Origin: Verrucomicrobiota bacterium
GTDB lineage: Bacteria; Verrucomicrobiota; Verrucomicrobiia; Chthoniobacterales; UBA10450
DNA length: 12,030 nt
Assembly: GCA_003218785.1 (NCBI GenBank)
Contig: QHOM01000178.1
Span: 1-12,030 of the forward strand
Direction: 5' to 3'
Shown here piece by piece: positions 1-6,425 of the stretch. Under the pieces are notes generated by a model. It had not been told where the DNA came from and did no database searches. It was given only the letters and a program-made list of their open reading frames with translations. A program made the position numbers and the translations under genes. Position 1 is the stretch's first letter; every line of letters starts with the position of its first letter.

Positions 1-44
1 CGCGCTACAAAGATCCGGCGAAACTTTCCTGCTGCGCAGAATGA
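1..44 (+). CDS. C-terminal tail of an unseen upstream gene (partial)
   Basis: The frame starting at base 3 reads RYKDPAKLSCCAE and stops with TGA at 42-44. That stop overlaps the ATG of the MerC-like gene at 41 (ATGA arrangement), which is typical of translationally coupled genes. Only 13 codons are visible, so the product cannot be identified. The adjacent cysteine pair near the end, next to a mercury-transport gene, would suit a metal-binding regulator or carrier, but that is a guess. The overlap is the main evidence that this is a real gene end and not a chance frame. Confidence 0.45.
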   Translation, partial: RYKDPAKLSCCAE

Positions 45-400
45 AAAGTTTTTGGAAAAGACACACCGACAAAGTTGGCGTCGTTGGTTCGATATTCGCG
101 GCGCTCTGTTGTCTCGGGTTTCCCGCGTTGTCGATCTTGTCCGCAATCGGCCTCGGCTTTTTGATTAACGATGCGGTCCTGCTGCCGCTCCTCATCGTTT
201 TCCTGCTCGTGACCCTCCTTGGTCTCGCCCTCGGAATGAGAGAACATCACCGCGCGTCGGCTCTTCTCATTGGAATCGCTAGCGCTGCCGGTGTTTTTAT
301 TTTTATCTTTATCGCGTTCAACAAAGTTCTGGCAGCCATCAGCGTGACTGGTCTGGTGATTGCGACGATTCTCAATGTGCGGCTGCGGCTACGCGCTTGA
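41..400 (+). CDS. MerC-like mercuric ion uptake membrane protein
   Basis: This 119-residue protein is almost wholly hydrophobic, with four likely membrane segments (about 12-32, 36-62, 70-92 and 94-114), as expected for MerC. The first segment carries a Cys-Cys pair at residues 23-24 followed by Pro28, the place where MerC and MerT proteins carry the cysteines that receive Hg(II). The following run (SILSAIGLGFL) also matches the family. MerC proteins move mercuric ion across the inner membrane to a cytoplasmic reductase. No merA, merP or merR is visible, and this protein lacks the additional C-terminal cysteines of Tn21 MerC. Its ATG overlaps the stop of the preceding gene. It could instead be a general metal or thiol-compound carrier of the MerC/MerT fold; the family call is good, the substrate unproven. 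Confidence 0.75.
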   Translation: MKSFWKRHTDKVGVVGSIFAALCCLGFPALSILSAIGLGFLINDAVLLPLLIVFLLVTLLGLALGMREHHRASALLIGIASAAGVFIFIFIAFNKVLAAISVTGLVIATILNVRLRLRA

Positions 401-408
401 TATTTGTT

Positions 409-427
409 CTCGCGCTTTCTGCGCGAG
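409..427 (+). other. Short hairpin between merC-like and doxX-like genes
   Basis: CTCGCGC at 409-415 pairs with GCGCGAG at 421-427 around the loop TTTCT. It begins 8 nt after the MerC-like stop. No T-run follows, so it is not a classic intrinsic terminator. It may attenuate transcription or protect an mRNA end, but GC-rich short stems also occur by chance. Confidence 0.35.
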
Positions 428-445
428 CCCGCTCATGATTCTTAA

Positions 446-868
446 ATGAATTCGCTCAAAGACCACAACCGTGTCGGCGTGGCGCTCTTGGTCCTGCGCG
501 TCACGGTTTTTCTCGTCATGATTATCTGGACCATCGACAAGTTTGTAGAACCGCAGCACGCATCGAAGATCATGGAACACTTCTACTTCATCAAGGGCGT
601 GAGCAGCTCGATGATCTACATTATCGGTGCCCTTGAGCTGGCAGTGCTGGGCGCTTTCATCGTGGGGTTCGCAAAGCGATGGAGTTACGGACTCGTGTTG
701 CTCTTCCACGCGGTCTCGACTCTTTCCAGTTACAATCAATATGTGCATCCGCTCATCGCCCCGAATATGTTGTTCTTCGCCGCCTGGCCGATGCTCGGCG
801 CCTGTTTTACTCTCTATTATTTGCGCGATCTCGATACGATCTGGACCGTGCGCAGACTGCGCGTCTGA
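446..868 (+). CDS. DoxX-like family membrane protein
   Basis: This 140-residue protein has four predicted membrane helices (about 11-30, 56-76, 81-97 and 105-125), the size and topology of the DoxX/DoxX-like group. Features that fit are an early Arg in helix 1 (LRVTVFLVMIIW), a short amphipathic stretch after it, and a Gly-Ala-Leu-Glu motif (61-64) opening the second helix. DoxX-like proteins are integral membrane proteins often found beside redox or thiol-stress genes; their biochemical role is mostly undefined. The next gene, an AhpD-like CxxC protein, starts 26 nt after this stop, so the two are probably co-transcribed. The ATG at 446 lacks a strong ribosome binding site, but no better start lies in frame. 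The family call rests on topology and general resemblance. Confidence 0.65.
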   Translation: MNSLKDHNRVGVALLVLRVTVFLVMIIWTIDKFVEPQHASKIMEHFYFIKGVSSSMIYIIGALELAVLGAFIVGFAKRWSYGLVLLFHAVSTLSSYNQYVHPLIAPNMLFFAAWPMLGACFTLYYLRDLDTIWTVRRLRV

Positions 869-894
869 TTCCGTCCGAGCGCACCCGACAACGA

Positions 895-1449
895 ATGTCT
901 TTTCTAAAGTCCCTGCCGCCAGAAGCAGGTTTGCTGCAAGTTTTTCAAGCTTTCCCGAAAGCAGCGCGGCCGCTGCTGGAGTATCACGAAATCCTCCTGC
1001 GCGGAGAATCAGCTTTCAGTCCGGCCGAGCGCGAGCTGATCGCGGCGTATGTCTCGGCTCTAAACAAGTGCGATTATTGCCGCGCAGTTCATTCGCAAAC
1101 CGCGGTCGCGCTCGGGATTGACGCGGATGCAACGTCGGAAATTCTCTCCGGCTCTGGGTTGGAACATGTTGATCATAGAATGCGCCCCGTCTTGGCTTTC
1201 GTGCGCAAGCTTACGCTTTCGCCTGGCGCAGTGACAGCGGCGGATGCCGATGAAATTTTTGCTGCGAGCTGGGACGATCGCGCGTTGCACGACGCAGCAG
1301 CAATATGCGGCCTGTTTAACTTGATGAACCGACTCGTGAACGGACTCGGCGTCGAGGCGCCGGAAGCGTACACGAAACTCGCGGCACAACGGCTTGCGAA
1401 AGGCGGCTACGCGCAACTGCTGGATCTTCTTTCGGTCGACGCGGAATAG
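895..1449 (+). CDS. AhpD-like / carboxymuconolactone decarboxylase family protein (peroxidase-related)
   Basis: This 184-residue protein contains the AhpD active-site signature: Glu47, then Cys59-Asp-Tyr-Cys62 and His66 (NKCDYCRAVHS). In AhpD the cysteines form the redox disulfide, and Glu and His support proton relay. The length matches the uncharacterised peroxidase-related branch of this superfamily. A reasonable role is alkylhydroperoxidase or disulfide-reductase activity in the cytoplasm, but the physiological substrate is unknown. The frame stays open well upstream over the DoxX gene. I chose the ATG at 895 because the family-like sequence (SFLKSLPPEAG) begins there and the overlap with doxX is avoided. 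Linkage to a DoxX-like protein fits a redox-stress unit. The downstream broken glycosyltransferase begins about 26 nt later. Confidence 0.85.
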   Translation: MSFLKSLPPEAGLLQVFQAFPKAARPLLEYHEILLRGESAFSPAERELIAAYVSALNKCDYCRAVHSQTAVALGIDADATSEILSGSGLEHVDHRMRPVLAFVRKLTLSPGAVTAADADEIFAASWDDRALHDAAAICGLFNLMNRLVNGLGVEAPEAYTKLAAQRLAKGGYAQLLDLLSVDAE

Positions 1450-1475
1450 ACGCGGTCGCTGCGACTCTCACTGTC

Positions 1476-2182
1476 GTGATTGGGACGCTCGAAGAAGGAG
1501 AGATTCACGGTGGAACACATGCGGACTGGTTGCGCGATTCCTGTCTCGTCATCATTCCAGCATTGAACGAGGAAGCAACGATCGCGGATGTTGTTCGAAA
1601 CGTGCGGCGGCAGGGTTTTTCCCGGATTCGTGTCATAGACAACGGCAGCGGCGACGCGACCGCGTCACGCGCGCGAGCGGCGGGTGCAGAAGTGCTGACG
1701 GAGCCGCACTGCGGCTACGTGTTGATGTAATGATCGAAGCGGCTGAACACGGCGCCGATTTGGTCCTGGGTAATCGATTCACGACGAAGGCGGGTCGTCA
1801 GGCCATGACGCGTGTTCAGCGTTTCGGGAATCGCCTCGTTAGCAAGCTGATCGAATACGGCTGGGGATTTCGCTTTGCTGATTTCGGACCGCTGCGACTT
1901 ATCCGCCGGCAGGCACTGGATGATATTAACATGCGCGAACGCGGTTTCGGCTGGAACGTGGTAATGCAAATTCGTGCGATCGAGGCGGGACTCAGGATCG
2001 CAGAAGTGCCCGTTCGATACAGACCGCGTCAGGGCGGAAAGTCGAAAATCTCCGGCAATGTTCTCGCCGCGGTTTGCGCTGGGTTCGGCATTTTGCAGGC
2101 CGTGGCGAGGCTTTACTTTGCTCCGAGGCGGAGCCCGATCGCAGGCGAAACGGCTGCCGCTACGGGAAAAGTCCGGATGTGA
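1476..2182 (+). pseudogene. Family 2 glycosyltransferase (UGT/dolichyl-phosphate-mannosyltransferase-like), frameshifted and internally deleted
   Basis: Two frames together spell a GT2 enzyme. The first (1476-1730) gives the N-terminal nucleotide-sugar half, LVIIPALNEEATIADVV and VIDNGSGDATASRARAAGA, ending EPHCGY then a stop. The second, entered near 1720-1735, gives the C-terminal half: GADLVLGNRF, a DFGPLRLIRR segment, GWNVVMQIRA and EVPVRYRPRQGGKSKISGN, ending at 2182. In intact relatives roughly 30-40 residues lie between the GYG motif and the ADLV-GSR motif, including the metal-binding DxD. Here they are absent, so the lesion is a deletion that is not a multiple of three. The 5' end also looks disturbed: a good ribosome binding site at 1495-1500 serves a GTG at 1510 lying in a third frame. 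Catalysis should be lost. An assembly error could give the same picture. Confidence 0.8.
1495..1500 (+). promoter_or_regulatory. Ribosome binding site leading into the wrong frame
   Basis: AAGGAG lies 9 nt before GTG 1510, ideal spacing, but that GTG opens a frame that stops at 1564-1566 and is not the glycosyltransferase frame. The only start in the glycosyltransferase frame near here is GTG 1476, which lies upstream of this site. This suggests a small indel between about 1512 and 1550 as part of the gene's decay. Confidence 0.5.
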
Positions 2183-2727
2183 GTGCGATCGATTTTCAGG
2201 AGCTAGTGGATCGGCAATACGCGCCGCTGTTTCGTTTTGCGCTCAGCCTTGCGAAGTCGGAGGCGGATGCGGCGGACTTGACCCAGCAGACATTTTTTCT
2301 GTGGGCGTCGAAGGGCAACCAATTGCGCGACCCCTCGAAGGCGAAGTCGTGGCTTTTTACCACGTTATATCGCGAATTCTTAAATCGGAGACGCCATGAA
2401 GTTCGTTTTCCAAAGGTCGAGCTGGATGACGTGCATGAGGATGAGATGGCGATCTTGCCAAATATGAACGCGTTCGACAGCCCGACGGTACTGCAGGCCT
2501 TGGGTGAAGTGGAAGAGCCGTTTCGCGCGCCGCTCACGCTGTTTTATCTGGAACAATTCTCGTATCACGAAATCGCGGACATGCTTGAGGTGCCGATCGG
2601 CACGGTGATGTCGCGGTTGTCGCGCGGCAAAGCACTGTTACGTCAGCGGCTGCTCTCAAAAGAGGAAGCTCTCGGGAATAAAGTCGTTGCCTTCCAATCA
2701 GACAAAAGGGAGGAATCACATGGATAA
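2179..2727 (+). CDS. ECF-type RNA polymerase sigma factor (sigma-70 family)
   Basis: This 182-residue protein has the two-domain layout of extracytoplasmic-function sigma factors. Region 2 spans about residues 13-75 (YAPLFRFALSLAKSEADAADL, then WLFTTLYREFLNRRR), binding core polymerase and the -10 element. Region 4 spans about 107-158, with the helix-turn-helix SYHEIADMLEVPIGTVMSRL that reads the -35 element. I chose GTG 2179 because it gives a normal ECF length and overlaps the stop of the preceding glycosyltransferase frame (GTGA at 2179-2182); upstream ATG starts would lie deep in that gene. The 3' end overlaps the anti-sigma start by 8 nt, the usual coupling for such pairs. Its regulon is unknown; the following secreted genes are candidates. 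Confidence 0.9.
   Translation: MSAIDFQELVDRQYAPLFRFALSLAKSEADAADLTQQTFFLWASKGNQLRDPSKAKSWLFTTLYREFLNRRRHEVRFPKVELDDVHEDEMAILPNMNAFDSPTVLQALGEVEEPFRAPLTLFYLEQFSYHEIADMLEVPIGTVMSRLSRGKALLRQRLLSKEEALGNKVVAFQSDKREESHG
2708..2713 (+). promoter_or_regulatory. Ribosome binding site of the anti-sigma gene
   Basis: GGGAGG lies 6 nt before ATG 2720 and inside the end of the sigma gene. It fixes the start at 2720 over the in-frame alternative at 2687 and shows that the overlapping gene has its own initiation site. Confidence 0.75.
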
Positions 2728-3463
2728 TCGGGAAGCCAAATTCATTTTGAATGCGTATCGGCCAGGCGGTCAGGACGCAAGTGACCCGTGTTTTGCCGAG
2801 GCACTGCAGCAAGCCCGACGCGATGCGGTCTTGGAACGCTGGTTCCGGGAGTCAATCGCATTCGACGCAGCCATGACCGAAAAATTCCGCGCCATCGAAG
2901 TGCCGCCCGACTTGCGAGAAAGCATTTTTGCCGGCGTAAAGGTGAGCCGTCCGCTCCACTCGCCATTCATCAAGTGGGCAATTGCCGCCGCACTGATCTC
3001 GATGGCGATTGTCGGTTCTTTGATCTGGTCTGAAACGCGGTCGACGCATCTGGCGGGATGGCAGAGCCAGGCACTCGGTGTCGTTTCGTCACTTGTTAGG
3101 AACGAGTCGAGTTTCGACGCGCAATCGCATAATGCGGGCGAGCTCCTGGTATGGTTGCGCGCGAACCACATGCCGGCCGCGCAGACCTTGCCGCAAAATC
3201 TCGACAAACTGGAGAGCCTCGGCTGCAAGACGTTCTCATGGAATGGAATTCCTGTGTCGGTGATCTGTTTTTTGCGCCCAGACGGTGGGCTGATTCATCT
3301 GGTCACGACGAATGGTCCTGAGGCATCCCATCGGGCGCTCAACCGCAAACCGGAATTTGTCCAGCAAGGAGAATGGGCGACGGCAACGTGGCGCGAGGGC
3401 GATAAAGTTTACATGCTCGCACTGGGAGGCTCGCGCGATCAGCTCCGCAGTTACCTGTTATAG
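2720..3463 (+). CDS. Membrane-anchored anti-sigma factor partnering the ECF sigma
   Basis: This 247-residue protein has a cytoplasmic N-terminal part (about 1-83) rich in charged helices (LQQARRDAVLERWFRESIAFDAAM, RAIEVPPDLRESI). One membrane helix follows (about 84-103, IKWAIAAALISMAIVGSLIW), then a periplasmic domain of about 140 residues. The N-terminal pattern resembles anti-sigma proteins lacking the HxxxCxxC zinc motif, which is absent here. The position directly after, and overlapping, an ECF sigma gene is the strongest evidence. The periplasmic domain has Cys169 and Cys183 (LGCKTFSWNGIPVSVICF) within a pattern I associate with other anti-sigma proteins of this type. It probably holds the sigma factor at the membrane until an envelope signal releases it. 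The signal and any protease are not visible. Confidence 0.75.
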   Translation: MDNREAKFILNAYRPGGQDASDPCFAEALQQARRDAVLERWFRESIAFDAAMTEKFRAIEVPPDLRESIFAGVKVSRPLHSPFIKWAIAAALISMAIVGSLIWSETRSTHLAGWQSQALGVVSSLVRNESSFDAQSHNAGELLVWLRANHMPAAQTLPQNLDKLESLGCKTFSWNGIPVSVICFLRPDGGLIHLVTTNGPEASHRALNRKPEFVQQGEWATATWREGDKVYMLALGGSRDQLRSYLL

Positions 3464-3469
3464 TTGTCG

Positions 3470-3928
3470 ATGAAACGACACGTGAAATGCCGAGGAGAAC
3501 TCGCAGCTTGCATAGCGGTCCTGTCAATTGCTCTCACCGCATCGGCTCAGGACCAATCGCCGCCGAAGATTGATCATATTCTTCTGGAAGTGGGCGACCT
3601 GAAGAGGTCGATTGCTTTCTACCACGATCTGCTTGGCCTGAAGATCAAATCGCAGGGCAAAAATTTTGCGATGCTGGAATCAGGTAACATAGGCGTTTTT
3701 CTCTCCAGCACTCACTGGGATTGGGATGAGAAACGTCCGAGCAACGCGCGCCCGGGGTGGGGGATGTATCCGCATTTCGCCGTTGCCGATGTCGCGGCCA
3801 CCGTGGAACTAGCGCGCAAAGCCGGTTACCGAATTGCGCAAGAACCGCGAAAATACAGTTGGGGAACGGAAGCCTTTGTGGCTGACCCCGATGGGTACAT
3901 CTGGGCGCTGATCAACTCGCCAAAATAA
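3470..3928 (+). CDS. Secreted VOC (glyoxalase/bleomycin-resistance fold) family protein
   Basis: This 152-residue protein starts with a Sec signal peptide (basic start, hydrophobic core about 11-22, ASA-Q cleavage near 26). One VOC domain follows: IDHILLEVGDLKRSIAFYHDLLGLK at the front half and a closing WGTEAFVADPDGYIWALI. Likely metal-site positions are His36, Glu70, His102 and Glu134, the usual spacing for the fold. VOC proteins include lyases, dioxygenases and drug-binding proteins, so the reaction cannot be told. Export to the periplasm is less common for this family and is worth noting. It starts 6 nt after the anti-sigma stop and is followed 3 nt later by the DUF547 gene, so it belongs to the sigma operon. 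An in-frame TTG at 3464 is possible but would add only two residues. Confidence 0.8.
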   Translation: MKRHVKCRGELAACIAVLSIALTASAQDQSPPKIDHILLEVGDLKRSIAFYHDLLGLKIKSQGKNFAMLESGNIGVFLSSTHWDWDEKRPSNARPGWGMYPHFAVADVAATVELARKAGYRIAQEPRKYSWGTEAFVADPDGYIWALINSPK

Positions 3929-3931
3929 AAT

Positions 3932-4759
3932 ATGAGCAAACTCCGGATTCTTCTCACCATCTTCACGTTCGAATTCACTTTGGTCAGTGCAGCGCGCGCC
4001 CAGACCGGCGAAAACGTCAATGTGCACGCCGGGATTAATCACGACGAGTTCGATCGGCTGCTAAAGAAATATGTGAACGAGCAGGGACTGGTGAACTACG
4101 GCGCATGGAAACAAAACGAGGCAGATCTTTCCGCGCTGGATGAATATTTGAGGCAATTTGCGCCGAGACTAGATAATCCCGCCCAGGGCAATGAAAAAGC
4201 TGCCGCGCTCGTCAATGGCTACAACGCTTTTACGCTCCGCTGGATCCTGTCGAATTATCCTACCGAGAGTGTCTGGCAGTTGAAGGACTCGTTCTCCGGC
4301 AAACGCAACGAGATCGGCGGTCGCAAAGTCTCGCTAGACGACATCGAGCATGGGGCGCTGCGGCCGTCGATCGGTTACCGCGCGCACGCCGTTCTCGTAT
4401 GCGCGGCGCGCAGCTGTCCGCCGCTGCAGCGTTTTGCCTACACGGCCGATAAATTCGAAGAACAGAACGATCGCACATATCAAGCCTGGCTGGCACGCGC
4501 TGATCTCAACAAGTTTTTGCCTAACGAAAAGAAGGTGGACATCTCCAGCATCTTCAAATGGTTTAAGCAGGACTTCGATAAAACCGGCGGCGTGCCGAAA
4601 ATCCTGGGTCATTACGCGCCGCAATCAGTTCGTGAGTTTGCGGCCAGCGGCAAATACGACACGAAGTATCTTCCGTACGACTGGGGCTTGAACGATCAAG
4701 GCCCGCACGGCCGCAATTACAGCCGGACACAACTGCTCCTGGACAACATCTTTAAGTAA
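3932..4759 (+). CDS. Secreted DUF547 domain protein
   Basis: This 275-residue protein has a signal peptide (core about 5-20, ARA-Q near 24) and a DUF547 domain through most of the mature part. Family hallmarks visible are the NGYNAFTLRWIL block (Asn98 region), LDDIEHGALRP (135-144), VCAARSCPPL (156-165, with Cys157 and Cys162) and LPYDWGLN near the end (247-254). DUF547 has no established biochemical function; its conserved His and Cys residues invite comparison with thiol hydrolases, but that is inference. It is the last gene of the sigma/anti-sigma operon, 3 nt after the VOC gene. The oppositely oriented SDR gene ends only 6 nt past its stop, so no separate terminator fits between them. The family call is strong, the function open. 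Confidence 0.88.
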   Translation: MSKLRILLTIFTFEFTLVSAARAQTGENVNVHAGINHDEFDRLLKKYVNEQGLVNYGAWKQNEADLSALDEYLRQFAPRLDNPAQGNEKAAALVNGYNAFTLRWILSNYPTESVWQLKDSFSGKRNEIGGRKVSLDDIEHGALRPSIGYRAHAVLVCAARSCPPLQRFAYTADKFEEQNDRTYQAWLARADLNKFLPNEKKVDISSIFKWFKQDFDKTGGVPKILGHYAPQSVREFAASGKYDTKYLPYDWGLNDQGPHGRNYSRTQLLLDNIFK

Positions 4760-4765
4760 AGAGAA

Positions 4766-5488
4766 TCATTCGAAAAACGCCTCTCTGTCTGGACGCAGAT
4801 CGATTTCCAAGCTCCATGCGGTGCGGTCTTGCTGGATGAGGTTCCAATACGAATCCGCGATCGCTTCCGGCTTAAGCAACGGTTCTTTAGCTGAAGGTTT
4901 GTAGCTCTTGCGCACCCTTGGCGTGTCAATGATGCCGTCAATAATCACGTGCGCGACGTGGATGCCTTTGGGCCACAGTTCCACGGCGAGAGATTGCGCT
5001 AGGCCGCGCACCGCGAACTTTGCGCTGCTGAATGCGACCGCGCCACCGCGCCCGCGTACGGACGAAGTCGCGCCTGTAAAAATGATCGTGCCGGTGCGTC
5101 GTTTTAGCATTTCGGGGATGGCTTCGCGTGTACAGAGGAATGCGCCCAAGACTGCGACGCGCCATGATCGTTCGAATTCATCGGGCGTGGTTTTTAGCAG
5201 CCCTGCGCCGATCGAATCGCTGGCGTGTTGGACGAGAATTTCCACCGCGCCGAGTTTCTCTCGCACTTTGCGGAACCCAGTCGCGACCTGTTTCGGGTCT
5301 GAGATATCCGTGGGAACTGCCAGCGCTCGCGAGCCAAGCTCAGCGGCAAGTTTGCCGATGAATTGAGGCGAGCGGGCGAACATACCGACGCGGCAACCTT
5401 CCTGCGTCAGCTTCTTCACCAGCGCGGCTCCGAGTCCTGGACCGACACCGGCAACGATCGCGACGCGTTCATGTCGAATATTGGTCAT
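4766..5488 (-). CDS. SDR family protein lacking the catalytic tyrosine (SDR_c10-like)
   Basis: This 240-residue protein, counted from the ATG at 5488, has a Rossmann dinucleotide site (AGVGPGLG, residues 13-20) and the general short-chain dehydrogenase layout. Ser142/Ser143 sit where the catalytic serine is expected, and the active-site motif reads FSSAK (Phe153, Lys157) instead of YxxxK. The tail GIHVAHVIIDGIIDTPR matches the SDR subgroup catalogued as classical SDR 10, where Phe replaces Tyr as a rule and activity is unproven. It may bind NAD(P) without normal reductase chemistry. Its start overlaps the end of the hydroxylase-like gene by 20 nt, so they are translated from one message. A GTG at 5512 would add eight residues; neither start has a strong ribosome binding site. 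Confidence 0.85.
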   Translation of the reverse strand: MTNIRHERVAIVAGVGPGLGAALVKKLTQEGCRVGMFARSPQFIGKLAAELGSRALAVPTDISDPKQVATGFRKVREKLGAVEILVQHASDSIGAGLLKTTPDEFERSWRVAVLGAFLCTREAIPEMLKRRTGTIIFTGATSSVRGRGGAVAFSSAKFAVRGLAQSLAVELWPKGIHVAHVIIDGIIDTPRVRKSYKPSAKEPLLKPEAIADSYWNLIQQDRTAWSLEIDLRPDREAFFE

Positions 5489-6344
5489 CCTGTCTTTTCT
5501 GTTCGGATTCACGGCGCTGCTCAGCCGCGCGACACGGCGACGCGAACATTAACATTTGCTCACGAAACGGCAGAGCGAAGAGCTTTCCCAGAGTGAGTTC
5601 GTGCTCCTCCCGATAGGGGGCGACGCCGATAGTAACGGCATCCTGCGGCACGTCGCGACGTAGAGTGTGATGTAGTTTGTCCCACCAGCAGAAAATTGTT
5701 CCCCAATTTGAATTGGTCTCGCGCTGGACGATCGAGTGATGAATACCGTGCATCCGCGGCGTGACGACAATCAAGTTTAAAATGCGTTCGAGCTTAATGG
5801 GAAGTCGCCAGTTGGAATGATGAAACAGCGTTGCGGCTTCGAAGGTGATAAAGAAAACGAGAAGCATCATCGGCCCGATGCCGAAGATCATGACTGCGAC
5901 AGAGAGAAAGCCGACCGAAAAAACCATTTCGCCGAAATGGAATCGCGCAGCCGTGCTAACGTCGAGGTCAAGATCCGTGTGATGCACGTTATGGAATCGC
6001 CAGAAGAGGGGGACCATGTGATTGGCCCAGTGCCACCACCAGTAAGCATAATCCATCAGCAGAAACGTCGCGATGCAAGCCGCCCATCCAGGCAGAGCGA
6101 CCCAGTTCAACAAACCGATATGTCGATTCTGCGCCCACATCGCGACCGCGAATGGGATTGGCAGCATGGCAAGACGGACGATGGCGAATCCGGGAATCGA
6201 AAGCACGAAATTGCGCACCAGACGATGCAGTGCGCTGAAATGCTGGCGTCGCAGCGGAAAACGCCATTGCAGCCAGAGCAGCGCGACAAATACACAGGCT
6301 AGCAGCGGTCTGCCAACATAATCGATCAAAGGAATTCTTTGCAC
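5469..6344 (-). CDS. Fatty acid hydroxylase / sterol desaturase superfamily membrane protein
   Basis: This 291-residue protein has several membrane helices (about 12-28, 44-70, 84-104, 140-170) and the histidine clusters of the di-iron hydroxylase superfamily: HWANH (105-109), HNVHH (118-122), FHH (174-176) and HGIHH (199-203). These residues would bind two irons for O2-dependent hydroxylation or desaturation of a lipid at the membrane. The substrate cannot be read from sequence; bacterial members act on fatty acids, carotenoids or ether lipids. The tail after about residue 260 is charged and poorly conserved in appearance. Start is a GTG at 6344 with no clear ribosome binding site. The gene lies 81 nt after the transglutaminase-like gene and overlaps the SDR gene, suggesting a joint lipid or envelope modification task. 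Confidence 0.88.
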   Translation of the reverse strand: MQRIPLIDYVGRPLLACVFVALLWLQWRFPLRRQHFSALHRLVRNFVLSIPGFAIVRLAMLPIPFAVAMWAQNRHIGLLNWVALPGWAACIATFLLMDYAYWWWHWANHMVPLFWRFHNVHHTDLDLDVSTAARFHFGEMVFSVGFLSVAVMIFGIGPMMLLVFFITFEAATLFHHSNWRLPIKLERILNLIVVTPRMHGIHHSIVQRETNSNWGTIFCWWDKLHHTLRRDVPQDAVTIGVAPYREEHELTLGKLFALPFREQMLMFASPCRAAEQRRESEQKRQDDQYST

Positions 6345-6425
6345 GGTTCGGCGTGACGCCGCTGAGACTTTATCATCAGCTCATATACGGCGGCAACGCG
6401 CGGCTGACGAGACGACAAATCTTTC

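Noticed and set aside
627..1121. Plus-strand open frame overlapping the DoxX-like and AhpD-like genes
   Set aside because: Different frame from both real genes; Ser/Arg/Cys-rich with no domain signature.
1725..1740. Programmed ribosomal frameshift joining the two glycosyltransferase halves
   Set aside because: No slippery heptamer or pseudoknot is evident, and a frameshift would not restore the missing DxD-containing segment.
4760..4765. Bidirectional terminator between the convergent DUF547 and SDR genes
   Set aside because: Only 6 nt separate the stops, and no stable stem with a T-run could be found around them.
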